Assembly: GCA_964613305.1 (NCBI GenBank)
Contig: CAZTII010000003.1
Span: forward strand, 1-59,930
DNA: 59,930 nt
Direction: 5' to 3'
DNA from: CAZTII01 sp964613305
Lineage (GTDB): Bacteria; Bacillota_I; Bacilli_A; Erysipelotrichales; Erysipelotrichaceae
A program made the position numbers and the translations under genes. Shown here one piece after another: positions 34,823-44,073 of this stretch (the stretch's first letter is position 1; every line of letters starts with the position of its first letter). A model generated the notes under the pieces. That model saw only the letters and a list, made by a program, of their open reading frames with translations. It was not told the origin of the DNA and searched no databases.

Positions 34823-35832
34823 AATATTTCCACCAATACTCCTTTCTCACTTAATTTTTTTGTAAAATGAGCCATTTCTTGATCACTACCATTGGATAAA
34901 TGAACAACGATAGTACCTAATGGACCACTTTGAGATGGTGTAATTTGACCACTGACAATACTCACCGACAACGTTGTTGACTTCATCGCTTCGGCTAAAA
35001 TAGGTTGATTACTTAATGCCCCGACAAATGAAAGACGAGCGATTTGTCCATACGGGTAATATTGTCGTAATTCCTTGCGTAACTTTTCTACATCCACATG
35101 ATCACTCTGCATAAAACGCTTTGTAACTTCATGTTGCGGTTTTTCAAATAATTGTTGAACACTACCACATTCAACGACTACACCATCACTCATTACCGCT
35201 AAACGATGACATATTTTAGAAACAACTTCCATTTGATGGGTAATAAGAACAATCGTTAAACCGTATTCAACGTTAATCTTCTTTAATAATTCTAAAATAG
35301 AATCCGTTGTCTCTGGATCTAAAGCACTCGTTGCTTCATCGCAAAGAAGCAATGTTGGATTATTCGCAAGTGCCCTAGCAATGCCAACTCGCTGTTTTTG
35401 ACCACCGCTTAATTCACTAGGATACGCATTTTCACGACCTTGTAAACCAACTAAATTAATTAATTCAACAACTCGCAATTCACGTTGTTGTTTATCGACT
35501 TGAGCAATTTCTAATGCTAATGCGATATTATCTTTCACTGTTCTTGACCACAATAAATTAAAATGTTGAAAAATCATCCCTATTTTCATTCGTTGTTGAC
35601 GAAGTTCTCTCGCATTACACAATGAAATATTAACACCATCAATAATAACGTCACCACTTGTTTGTTTTTCCAATTGATTAATAATGCGAATCAGTGTACT
35701 TTTACCCGCTCCTGAATAGCCAACAATACCAAAAATTTCACCTTTTTCAACCGTTAAAGTAACACCACGAACCGCATGAATTTCTTGTCCTTTTGTTGAA
35801 AATGTCTTTACAATATTTTTTAATTCCAGCAT
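34819..35832 (-). CDS. metN: methionine ABC importer ATPase MetN
   Basis: 337 residues. Walker A GYSGAGKSTLIR, Q-loop GMIFQHFNLL, signature LSGGQKQRVGIAR, Walker B LLLCDEATSALD, H-loop VLITHQ. The last ~90 residues form the NIL/ACT-like domain that binds cytoplasmic methionine and shuts the transporter down (transinhibition). The gene is preceded by GGGAGG and by a T-box leader, matching methionine-starvation control. Confidence 0.95.
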   Translation of the reverse strand: MLELKNIVKTFSTKGQEIHAVRGVTLTVEKGEIFGIVGYSGAGKSTLIRIINQLEKQTSGDVIIDGVNISLCNARELRQQRMKIGMIFQHFNLLWSRTVKDNIALALEIAQVDKQQRELRVVELINLVGLQGRENAYPSELSGGQKQRVGIARALANNPTLLLCDEATSALDPETTDSILELLKKINVEYGLTIVLITHQMEVVSKICHRLAVMSDGVVVECGSVQQLFEKPQHEVTKRFMQSDHVDVEKLRKELRQYYPYGQIARLSFVGALSNQPILAEAMKSTTLSVSIVSGQITPSQSGPLGTIVVHLSNGSDQEMAHFTKKLSEKGVLVEIL

Positions 35833-35850
35833 AGTTACCTCCCACTACAC

Positions 35851-36094
35851 AAAAAAATCGCCCCCCATAGGACGATTTGACTCGTGTTACCACCTAATTT
35901 TATAATAGTTACCTATTACCTCATCGAGTACTACATACTCTATCACGTTAACGGGTGAAACCGTCATAGCCTACAATATCGGTATGAAACTCCAAGACCA
36001 TTTTCGTTTTAGTTTCCTATATCCTACTCTCATCATGTAGAACTCTCTGTAAAATTTCACTAAAAGTACTTTTCTTATCATCGTTGATGAATTA
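35851..36094 (-). promoter_or_regulatory. T-box leader (methionine specifier) of metNIQ
   Basis: Read on the minus strand, the leader has an AGAGAG element near 36048, a helix GAAACT/AGTTTC enclosing the specifier loop, and the T-box sequence AGGTGGTAACACGAG (35895-35881). The terminator AAATCGTCC/GGCGATTT with a T-run is at 35878-35851. The specifier triplet AUG lies at 36001-35999 followed by a purine, so uncharged tRNA-Met should favour the antiterminator. The gene downstream is the methionine importer, which agrees. The base pairing was done by eye. Confidence 0.88.
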
Positions 36095-36123
36095 AGTTTA
36101 CCTTTATGTTTTTACTTTGTCAA
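36095..36123 (-). promoter_or_regulatory. promoter of the T-box/metNIQ transcript
   Basis: A perfect TTGACA (36123-36118) and TAAACT (36100-36095) with 17-base spacing on the minus strand, about 30 bases before stem I of the T-box. Confidence 0.75.
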
Positions 36124-36130
36124 TACAAAA

Positions 36131-36832
36131 TTATAATTTAAACAATTCGCTAATATCCACATCATCCATAATACGCTTTGATGCATTATTCGCTTTCACC
36201 AATAATTTATCAACAGTATCATCGATAGTTTTACTAATTAGTTGATTAATATCAACTCCTCTTAATGTAAAAAACAAACTCGGATCTCGATCTAAATGAT
36301 ATGCAACACCATAAAGAGTAGCCGCAACATGTTTACACATACTCGCCCAATCAGGACAATCACAACTAAAATGAATTTCTTTCGGTGATGGAAATAAACC
36401 ATAATCACTAGAAAGAAACAGTTTTTCTAGATCTTTTGGAAACTTTCCTTCCAACAATTCATTTAAACTAGTAATTTTATTTTCACACTCTTTTACTATT
36501 TTTTCCCATTTGACGTCACTTAATTTATCAATGGTAATATCAACATCATACAACGATGAACCTTGAACACTCGCTTCAATAAATCCTTCTCGAATACCTA
36601 AATGAAATATATTACCACCTCGCACATAACTTCTGCCACGTGATAAGCGACTTTCATAATCAGCATAACTTTCAAGGTTTTTACACCAAGCAATTCCCCA
36701 CCACGTCGTCGCAATTTTTTTACTCTCTAAAAGTACTGGTTGAGCATTTTTATTTTTCTTAAGAAATTTTTTTCGTTTATCGTCAATATTAATTGGTTTC
36801 TTTTTTTGATAATACCACACCTTACTCACCAT
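36131..36832 (-). CDS. SWIM zinc-finger protein, partner of the SNF2 helicase
   Basis: 233 residues from the ATG at 36832; a GTG one codon upstream is the alternative. The SWIM motif CDCPDWASMCKH (CxC-x6-CxH) lies near 160-175. The N-terminus KKIATTWWGIAWCKNLESYADY and a LSRGRSYVRGGNIF stretch are typical of SWIM proteins beside bacterial SNF2 genes. It overlaps the helicase stop by 11 bases, so the two are translationally coupled. Nucleic acid or protein binding is expected; the exact role is unknown. Confidence 0.87.
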   Translation of the reverse strand: MVSKVWYYQKKKPINIDDKRKKFLKKNKNAQPVLLESKKIATTWWGIAWCKNLESYADYESRLSRGRSYVRGGNIFHLGIREGFIEASVQGSSLYDVDITIDKLSDVKWEKIVKECENKITSLNELLEGKFPKDLEKLFLSSDYGLFPSPKEIHFSCDCPDWASMCKHVAATLYGVAYHLDRDPSLFFTLRGVDINQLISKTIDDTVDKLLVKANNASKRIMDDVDISELFKL

Positions 36833-39413
36833 CACTTTCTAAAGAGAATAAGTTAATTAATTGTTCATCATTCATCGTTGTAATCCAATCTTCACCATCC
36901 ATAATAATATCTTCTACTAACTGCTTTTTCTCTTCAATCATCATATCTATTTTATCTTCAATAGTTCCCGCTGTAATAAACTTATGTACCATAACATTTT
37001 TTGTTTGACCAATGCGAAATGCACGGTCAGTTGCTTGATTTTCAACAGCTGGATTCCACCAACGATCAAAATGAATGACATGATTCGCTGATGTTAAATT
37101 AAGACCAGTACCACCTGCTTTTAATGATAACACCATAAATGGAATGTAGTCGTCACTATTAAATTGTTCCACCATTTCTGTTCTTTTTTTAACACTTGTT
37201 CCACCATGTAAAACGAAGCCTTTTCTACCCCATATGCTTTCTAAAAAAGAAGCTAAGTGATCTGTCATTTCTCTAAATTGAGTAAATACAAGCACTTTTT
37301 CTCTATTATCACGAATTGTTTCACAGATGTCTAATAATAAGTCAAATTTTCCACTTTGACTACACTCAAAGTCACCACTACCAAGATATTGATCAGGATG
37401 ATTACACAATTGTTTAAATTTCATAATACTCGATAAAACAATGCCCTTACGCTGTATACCAAAACTATCTGTCAACTTTTCTTTTAAATTCTCAACAAAG
37501 TCATTGTATAAAACAACTTGTTTTTTACTCATCGATGCATATCGTTTCGCTTCTACCTTATCTGGTAAATCAGCGATGATCGATTTGTCCGTTTTAAGTC
37601 GTCTTAAAATAAATGGTTCAATTCCTTTTTTCAACGCAGAGAAATCTTGTTTTAACCTCAATCTTTTAGAAAATTCACCAAACTCTTTCGCTGTACCAAG
37701 TAAACCTGGATTTAAGAAATCAAAGATGGACCATAGATCAGACAATCTATTTTCAATTGGAGTACCGGTCAATGCTAGTTTATACTTACACTTAATTTTC
37801 TTAATCGTTTTTGTTTGTTTTGTCGCAGGGTTTTTAATAGCTTGTGCTTCATCTAAAATTAATATATCCCACACATAATCATGAATCTCTTTCAATCGTA
37901 GAGCCATACCATAGGTAGTAATAAACAAAGAAGAATCGTTAATAGTCATATCTTTATTGTCAGAATGAATAATAGAAAATGACAATTTAGGCGTAAACTT
38001 AATAATTTCTTTTTCCCAATTACCTAACAACGATGCCGGAACAATCAACAATCCCTTAAAATCACCTTTTAAACGTAGTTGTTCGAGTAAAGCTAACACT
38101 TGAACTGTTTTTCCTAAACCCATATCATCCGCTAATAAACAGCCAAAATTCATTGATTTCATCAACTGTAACCACGATACACCACGCCGTTGATAATCAC
38201 GTAAAACAGCCTTAAAATCATCTGAAAAGAAGAGTTGTTTGCTTAAGGATGGTTTTATCATGGAACTGCGAACAGAAGATAACCATTGACCATTTGAAAC
38301 TTCTACGACGTCATCAACATCAACTAAATCTGATACCGTAATACTATTCATCTGTAATTTTAGTGCTTCAGCCATGGTAAGTTGTAATTGATCCAATTTA
38401 TTATATGCTTCAAGTACCGCTTTTAATTTTTCATGGTCAACTTCTACCCATTTTCCCTTAATAAACGATAATCCTGATGATTGTGATAAAATAAACTCAA
38501 TGTCACTTTTACTCAATTCTTCATCCCCTAAAATAATAGAAGAATCAAAATCAATCAATTCATCCAATCCAACCTTAGCTTGTTTCTTTTCGCCAATAGT
38601 CACTTTAAGAGAAACCGATGACGATTTATTCTTCCACCAATTCGGAATACGACAAAGAATACCACATTGCTCATAAAGCGGAATTTCTTGTAAAAACACA
38701 TATGCTTCTTTTGATGTTAAGCGAAGAGGTGAAAATAGTTCACCGCTTTCCATTATTTCACGAATAAATAAACTATTTTCCGCTGCCTTATTCACTGTAG
38801 AAAGAAGATGTAATAGCGCACTTGTTTTCCCTTTAAACTCAACTAATGCATTTTTAAGTGGTGTATGAGCAGAACCTTTGTTTGTTGTGCTATACGTCGC
38901 TAAAAAAGCAAATGGATACTCTTCATCTTTACTCTCAACTAAATGAAAGAAAATCTTACCAAATGTTTTAATACGATGATCTTTTGATAATAAATAATTC
39001 GCAATCGTATCAAATGACTTACTCTCTATTTCAAGTGTTTTAGAAAGTTCCTTCCACATTTTTTTAAGCCACGATTTATCAATAAAAGCACTAACAAATG
39101 TACCACTATCCAACAATTCATGAATATCATCATTATCTAATGGTGGAGCTTTTCTAGTAAATTCAAGTTCATCACTTCGTGACACTTTCATAATAAAATA
39201 ACTAGAAAACAAATGTAAAAAAGAAATAGAAAGCGGAATATCAATGCTTTCATCAAGCGGTGTAAATCCAAGATTTAATAAAGCAGTAACCTTATCGATC
39301 GTATAGTTACGATATAATAAATCATTATCATATGGTTTTTTTCGATCGCTAATAACATAATCTAGTACATATCCACTTTCATTAAAATAACATTGAAGTT
39401 CTTGTTTAGACAT
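36822..39413 (-). CDS. SNF2/RapA-family DNA-dependent ATPase
   Basis: 863 residues. The N-terminal ~400 residues form the bacterial SNF2-associated region with no recognisable enzyme motif. The motor follows: motif I LADDMGLGKTVQ near 430, motif II LDEAQAIKNP near 540, LTGTPIENRLSDLWSIFDF, and the helicase C lobe with GGTGLNLTSANHVIHFDRWWNP and ATDRAFRIGQ near 800. Full-length and intact. It should move along double-stranded DNA or remodel protein-DNA complexes. It forms a two-gene unit with the SWIM protein. SNF2 proteins also occur in defence systems, but no nuclease or methylase is beside it. Confidence 0.92.
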   Translation of the reverse strand: MSKQELQCYFNESGYVLDYVISDRKKPYDNDLLYRNYTIDKVTALLNLGFTPLDESIDIPLSISFLHLFSSYFIMKVSRSDELEFTRKAPPLDNDDIHELLDSGTFVSAFIDKSWLKKMWKELSKTLEIESKSFDTIANYLLSKDHRIKTFGKIFFHLVESKDEEYPFAFLATYSTTNKGSAHTPLKNALVEFKGKTSALLHLLSTVNKAAENSLFIREIMESGELFSPLRLTSKEAYVFLQEIPLYEQCGILCRIPNWWKNKSSSVSLKVTIGEKKQAKVGLDELIDFDSSIILGDEELSKSDIEFILSQSSGLSFIKGKWVEVDHEKLKAVLEAYNKLDQLQLTMAEALKLQMNSITVSDLVDVDDVVEVSNGQWLSSVRSSMIKPSLSKQLFFSDDFKAVLRDYQRRGVSWLQLMKSMNFGCLLADDMGLGKTVQVLALLEQLRLKGDFKGLLIVPASLLGNWEKEIIKFTPKLSFSIIHSDNKDMTINDSSLFITTYGMALRLKEIHDYVWDILILDEAQAIKNPATKQTKTIKKIKCKYKLALTGTPIENRLSDLWSIFDFLNPGLLGTAKEFGEFSKRLRLKQDFSALKKGIEPFILRRLKTDKSIIADLPDKVEAKRYASMSKKQVVLYNDFVENLKEKLTDSFGIQRKGIVLSSIMKFKQLCNHPDQYLGSGDFECSQSGKFDLLLDICETIRDNREKVLVFTQFREMTDHLASFLESIWGRKGFVLHGGTSVKKRTEMVEQFNSDDYIPFMVLSLKAGGTGLNLTSANHVIHFDRWWNPAVENQATDRAFRIGQTKNVMVHKFITAGTIEDKIDMMIEEKKQLVEDIIMDGEDWITTMNDEQLINLFSLESDGE

Positions 39414-39534
39414 AAGTAGTATCCTTTCACTGTTGATATATATTGTATCATTTTAAGCAATATCCTAAAAGAAAGTATTTTAGTTAATTCATCGCTAACA
39501 ATATAAAATAAAATTAATATTTTATAGCGATTAA

Positions 39535-39582
39535 GAAAAAGTCACAAAACAGGACAAATATTATCGGAAAAAGTTACAAAAC
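39535..39582 (+). repeat. two 16-base direct repeats upstream of the DUF4143 pseudogene
   Basis: GAAAAAGTCACAAAAC (39535-39550) and GAAAAAGTTACAAAAC (39567-39582) differ at one base and start 32 bases apart, about three helical turns. They lie about 60-110 bases before the pseudogene start and could be regulator sites. Confidence 0.7.
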
Positions 39583-39642
39583 AATTAATTTATATCAAAA
39601 ATATTATTTTGTTTGATATGATAAATAAGAAGAGGTGATACT

Positions 39643-40997
39643 ATGTTACAACGAAAAGTTGAAAAACAAATCATTGATTGGATTGAAAACAGTATAAAGC
39701 TTTATTAATTGATGGAGCAAGACAAGTAGGAAAAACATATATCATTCGTTATGTTTTAGAAAATCAAGGATGTGATTTTGTTGAATTCATATTATAAAAA
39801 CACCTGAAATAATACCTTTATTAGAAAAAAGTACAACTGTTGAGGAATTAATGGTCAATCTTTCTTTATTTACACACAAACCATTCATTAAAAATAAAAC
39901 TTTTTTCTTTTTTGATGGAATTCAAGAATTTGAAGAGCTTACTACAAAAATTAAATTTTTGGTTGATGAAGGATCTTACCGTTATATCTTTAGTGGTTCT
40001 TTGCTTAGAGTTCAATTAAAAAATATTAGATCAGCTCCAGTAGGTTATTTAACAACGATAACGATGTATCCTTTAGATTTTGAAGAGTTTTTACAACTTT
40101 ATAATTTTAATGATACTTTAAAAGATTCGTTGTATGATTGTTTCATTAATCGCAAAGCGGTTAATGAAACAGTTCATCATCGTTTAATGCAATTGTTTAC
40201 TTTGTATTTAAATGTTGGTGGTATGCCCGTTTTAATGAAACGAAAAATTTAGAAGATGTCATCATAGATTACGAAGATATTGTTCTTCAGTATAAAAAAG
40301 ACTTCACCCGCTATGAGGCGGAAAACAAGAAATTATATCTAACACAAATCTACGATTTAATTCCTGCTGAATTAAACAGCAACAATAAACGCTTTAATTT
40401 CACTGAAATTAAAAAAGGACTCGGACTTCAAAGAAGTGAAGATAGTTTTCTTTGGCATGTCCATGCCGGAGTTGCTTTATCGGTATACAATGTGACTGAA
40501 CCGACTACTCCTCTATTAATCAACCAAAAAAGCAGTTTATTTAAGTTATTCTTATCTGATGCAGGAATGTTAACAACATTATATGGACGTTCGGTAAAAA
40601 ATAGTTATTATCTGATATTCACGATATAAACTATGGCGCCATCTATGAAAATGTTGTAGCTCAAGAATTAAGGGCTCATGGATTTAAATTGTATTATTAT
40701 AATAGTAAGAAGTTTGGTGAATTAGATTTTATCATTGAATATAATGGCAAAATAGTCCCAATAGAAGTTAAAAGCGGAAAAAGTTATCAACGCCATTCAG
40801 CACTGAAAAATGTGATGGAATTATCAAATTATGCGATTGACGAAGCATTTGTACTGTCTAACTATAATGTAGAAGTTAGAGATCATATTGTTTATTATCC
40901 AATGTATATGTTGATGTTTATTAAAGAAGATTCACTAAAGTTACCTACCATTGATTTTGAGTCATTATCACTAGATTTTACCAATAAAAAGATGTAG
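39643..40997 (+). pseudogene. DUF4143-type AAA ATPase, broken by four frameshifts
   Basis: One gene is readable in five pieces. The first 19 codons (MLQRKVEKQIIDWIENSIK) start at ATG 39643 with AGAGGTGAT. The P-loop piece (ALLIDGARQVGKTYIIRYVL) is in another frame from about 39699. The Walker B piece (FFFFDGIQEFEEL) runs to 40251. The piece from RFNETKNLEDVIIDYEDIV runs to about 40629. The C-terminal DUF4143/nuclease-like piece (YENVVAQELRAHG, DFIIEYNGKIVPIEVKSGK) ends at 40997. Frames change near 39699, 39790, 40228 and 40605. The expected FDEIQE is FDGIQE, so the Walker B acid is also lost. It is a decayed ATPase/nuclease-like gene; intact relatives are common and often found singly. Confidence 0.9.
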
Positions 40998-41049
40998 TCG
41001 GTGCCAATCACAATGTATTATTTGTGAATGTAAACTTTAAATGAATTTC

Positions 41050-41058
41050 TGTTATAAT
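41050..41058 (+). promoter_or_regulatory. extended -10 promoter of the FemABX gene
   Basis: TGTTATAAT (TG-N-TATAAT) 17 bases before the start codon of the FemABX gene; no good -35 at standard distance, as is usual for extended -10 promoters. Confidence 0.6.
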
Positions 41059-41075
41059 AAATACGAGGTACGACA

Positions 41076-42284
41076 ATGAAACTAATTGAATTACACGATA
41101 TAGAACTGTATGATAACTTCGTTTATCATCACAAGTATAGTCATTATATGAAAACATCAATGTTTGCATCACTAAAAGAAAAGGAAGGTTATCGCAAAAC
41201 ATTCCTTGGTTTTTATGAGCAAGAAACAATGATTGGTAGTTGTTTATTATTAACGAAAAAAACAATGTTTGCCCATATTGGTTATATTCCTCTTGGTCCT
41301 TGTATCGATTATCAACACAACAATATTCTTTCAGCGTGGATGAATTGTATTAAAGAGTATGCTAAAGACAACAATCTTTCCTTCTTACGCATTGATCCTA
41401 ATGTCATTCGTTGTAGTCGTGATATCAACGGTAATGAAATTGATGGTTTTAATAATGAACATATCACGACACAGTTAAAAACAATGTTTCACCATAAAGG
41501 ATACAATGGTGGCTATGATGGTAGTTTCCATAATCGTTTTACCTTAATAAAAGAATTAAATGATACTATATTGGGTACATTTGCTAAAGTACGACAAAAC
41601 GCCATCAAACGACATGATATTTGTGGTGTTTCCACCTCTCTAGCATCAATGAATGAACTTAGCTATCTAATGTCCTTTGAACAAGAATTAAGCGCCATAC
41701 AAGGGTTTAAACCACATTCTTTAACCTTTTTTAAAAATATTATGGAATGTTTTAAAGATAATTGTTGTCACTACATTACCCAAGTGAATTTAAAAGAAAT
41801 GGTTGATAATTTAAATAATGAAATTAATAGTAATAAATACAATAAAGATAAAGAAGCACTTGAAAGTAAAAAGAAAGAGTTAGAAAATGCTAAAAAGCAA
41901 CGTCAACAATTCGGTGATGTCGTTGTGATTGCGGCTGGTCTATTTATTTATGTCAATAAAAATTCATATGATTTATATACATACAATGCCAAAGACTTTA
42001 ATTATTTAAAACCAGTCGATAATTTACATTATTTTGCGATGACTGATTTAAAAGAAAAAGGTGTAATAAACTATGATATGTGCGGTTTTTCTGGTTCTAC
42101 AAGTCCTGATGACCCTTATTATGGTTTATACGCATATAAAAAATCATTTGGAAGTGATTTTATAGAATACATTGGTGAATTTGATTTAATCCTTCAGGAA
42201 AAACAAACAAAAAACTATAAAAAATACTCACGATTAGTGAGTAGAATAAGACGTAAAATAGTTACTACTTTTTATAAAAAATAG
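41076..42284 (+). CDS. FemABX family peptidyltransferase (lipid II interpeptide bridge)
   Basis: 402 residues, the family length. Two GNAT-like halves: IGYIPLGPCIDY and SFLRIDPNVIR in the first; VVVIAAGLFIYVNKNSYDLYTYNAKDF and YDMCGFSGSTSPDDPYYGLYAYKKSFGSDFIEYIGEFDLIL in the second. A charged coiled coil (about 239-278) sits between them, as in FemA/FemX/MurM. It adds amino acids from aminoacyl-tRNA to the lysine of lipid II on the inner face of the membrane. GAGG precedes the start. The 3-prime end overlaps the convergent PHP gene by 20 bases. Which amino acid is added is not visible. Confidence 0.93.
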   Translation: MKLIELHDIELYDNFVYHHKYSHYMKTSMFASLKEKEGYRKTFLGFYEQETMIGSCLLLTKKTMFAHIGYIPLGPCIDYQHNNILSAWMNCIKEYAKDNNLSFLRIDPNVIRCSRDINGNEIDGFNNEHITTQLKTMFHHKGYNGGYDGSFHNRFTLIKELNDTILGTFAKVRQNAIKRHDICGVSTSLASMNELSYLMSFEQELSAIQGFKPHSLTFFKNIMECFKDNCCHYITQVNLKEMVDNLNNEINSNKYNKDKEALESKKKELENAKKQRQQFGDVVVIAAGLFIYVNKNSYDLYTYNAKDFNYLKPVDNLHYFAMTDLKEKGVINYDMCGFSGSTSPDDPYYGLYAYKKSFGSDFIEYIGEFDLILQEKQTKNYKKYSRLVSRIRRKIVTTFYKK

Positions 42285-42981
42285 ATTGAATTAATTCTTC
42301 GTTATAATTTAATACAAGTGACAACGGAAATTGAGTATCTACTAATAATTGTTCAGCTAGCTCAATATCACCAACATGAAATGAAATATGTGCATCACTA
42401 TTTAACACGACCATGGTGTCGTGTTTTTTACATGCCATTAATATTTTAGTAATATTTTCTTTGCCATTTTTTCGATTAGCGCCTTCTTTTAACGAAGAAT
42501 TATTGATTTCAATAATTTTATTGTATTGTTTTGCCATTTTAGCTAATTCATCGTAATCACAAGCATAACGATCATCATCTGGATGACCAAGTATTAAAAT
42601 ATGAGGATTTTTACAAACACCTAAATAAGCATTCATATTGTCTTCTAAGCTATGTTCTATGCTATAACATGGTAAATGCATCGATGCAATGCTGTAATCA
42701 AGAGTACTCAACAACTTATTTGGTAGATCAACAGTTCCATCTTTATCCATAATATTTAGTTCTACACCTTTTAAAACGTTGATTCCGTCAATGACTGATG
42801 GAATAACACGAGCATTACCAAAATGGTAACTATGAGCCCCTCCTGGCATTTGTGGAGCATGGTCACTTGTACCAATATATTTTAAACCTCTTTGCTTAGC
42901 ACCTATACTATTTTCTTGTAAGGTACTATAAGCATGTCCACTACTTATCGTATGAGTATGTAAATCAATTAAATTTTTCAT
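42265..42981 (-). CDS. YcdX-like PHP-domain phosphatase
   Basis: 238 residues from the ATG at 42981 (AAGGAGAGA just before); the longer frame runs through the ftsZ terminator. Metal motifs: DLHTHTISSGHAYST (His8, His10, His16), GTSDHAPQMPGG, KGVELN, ILGHPDD, and LNSDAHISF near the end. YcdX-type enzymes hydrolyse phosphoesters with a trinuclear metal site. It is downstream of ftsZ but behind a strong terminator, so probably separate. The substrate is unknown. Confidence 0.88.
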   Translation of the reverse strand: MKNLIDLHTHTISSGHAYSTLQENSIGAKQRGLKYIGTSDHAPQMPGGAHSYHFGNARVIPSVIDGINVLKGVELNIMDKDGTVDLPNKLLSTLDYSIASMHLPCYSIEHSLEDNMNAYLGVCKNPHILILGHPDDDRYACDYDELAKMAKQYNKIIEINNSSLKEGANRKNGKENITKILMACKKHDTMVVLNSDAHISFHVGDIELAEQLLVDTQFPLSLVLNYNEELIQSIFYKK

Positions 42982-42992
42982 CTTCTCTCCTT

Positions 42993-43019
42993 GAAAAAAG
43001 CTATGATTCATCATAGCTT
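42993..43019 (-). terminator. terminator of ftsZ
   Basis: On the minus strand AAGCTATGA-TGAA-TCATAGCTT followed by a T-run, overlapping the ftsZ stop codon. Confidence 0.9.
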
Positions 43020-44058
43020 AACGTTGTTTAAAAAATACAGGAATTCCACTTTCATCGTCACGTTGAGTAACTACCTCATCTTTAATCGTAGAGACAATTG
43101 GTGCCTTTTTATTTTTAGCGTCATTTAAATCAAAACCAGTTGCGATAACCGTAACGATAATCGCGTCACCAATTTTATCATTAATTGCCACACCAAAGAT
43201 AATATCAATATCATTACCAGCTGATTCACGAATAAACTCAACTGCTTCAGAAGCATCATAAACAGAAATAGAATTACCACCAGTTACATTGACAATCGCA
43301 TTTTTAGCACCTGTAATTTGTGCTTCAAGCAATGGTGATTGAATTGCTTTTTGTGCCGCTTCTTGTGCTTTGTTATCGCCTTGAGCCATACCAATACCAA
43401 TTAATGCAGATCCTTGACCTTCCATAATAGAACGAACATCCGCAAAGTCTAAGTTCATAAGAGCTGGAACCGCAATTAAATCAGTAATTGTTTGAACACC
43501 TTGACGCAATACATTATCAGCTTCTTTAAATGCCTCTTCAAAAGGAATGTGACCAATCACTTCTAGCACACGATTATTTGATACAATAATCAAACTATCA
43601 ACATATTCTCTTAATTCAAGCAAACCATTTTCTGCTTGAACCATACGTCTTTTACCTTCAAAAGTAAATGGTTTTGTAACAATACCTACCGTAAGTGCAC
43701 CAATTTCTTTTGCAACTTTCGCAAAAACTGGTGCTGCACCAGTACCTGTTCCTCCACCTAAACCAGCTGTCAAGAAAACCATATCCGCACCTTGCATCGC
43801 TTGACGAATATCTTCTTCTGTCTCTAAAGCAGCACGGCGTCCATTCTCAGGATTTCCACCCGCTCCAAGGCCATCTTTTCCTAATATAATTTTGTTTGCT
43901 ACAGGCGAAATATCCAACACTTGAAGATCTGTATTAGCTACATAAAATTCAACACCTTGAACACCTTCTTGCACCATGCGATTAACCGCATTGTTACCAG
44001 CACCACCAATGCCAAACACTTTTATTTTCGCAACTTGATTGTATCCTAATCCTACCAT
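43018..44058 (-). CDS. ftsZ: cell division GTPase FtsZ
   Basis: 346 residues from the second ATG (44058), which has GGGAG eight bases upstream; the first ATG (44064) is only two bases from it. The tubulin signature GGGTGTGAAP lies near 104-113, T3 and T4 loops are normal, and NLDFADVRSIM (T7) is present. The C-terminal linker is short and ends in DDESGIPVFFKQR, the conserved tail that binds FtsA. It polymerises into the cytokinetic ring. ftsA lies just upstream in the same operon. Confidence 0.97.
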   Translation of the reverse strand: MVGLGYNQVAKIKVFGIGGAGNNAVNRMVQEGVQGVEFYVANTDLQVLDISPVANKIILGKDGLGAGGNPENGRRAALETEEDIRQAMQGADMVFLTAGLGGGTGTGAAPVFAKVAKEIGALTVGIVTKPFTFEGKRRMVQAENGLLELREYVDSLIIVSNNRVLEVIGHIPFEEAFKEADNVLRQGVQTITDLIAVPALMNLDFADVRSIMEGQGSALIGIGMAQGDNKAQEAAQKAIQSPLLEAQITGAKNAIVNVTGGNSISVYDASEAVEFIRESAGNDIDIIFGVAINDKIGDAIIVTVIATGFDLNDAKNKKAPIVSTIKDEVVTQRDDESGIPVFFKQR

Positions 44059-44073
44059 TTTCATGTCTCCCTT

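Noticed and set aside
39851..40252. A 133-residue open frame starting MVNLSLFTHKPF as a gene of its own
   Set aside because: It continues the P-loop piece before it and the NETKNLEDV piece after it in other frames; it is the middle of the broken DUF4143 gene.
36131..40997. A phage defence island (SNF2, SWIM, DUF4143)
   Set aside because: No methylase, nuclease, integrase or known defence partner is present, and the DUF4143 gene is dead. SNF2-SWIM pairs are common housekeeping-like genes in this phylum.
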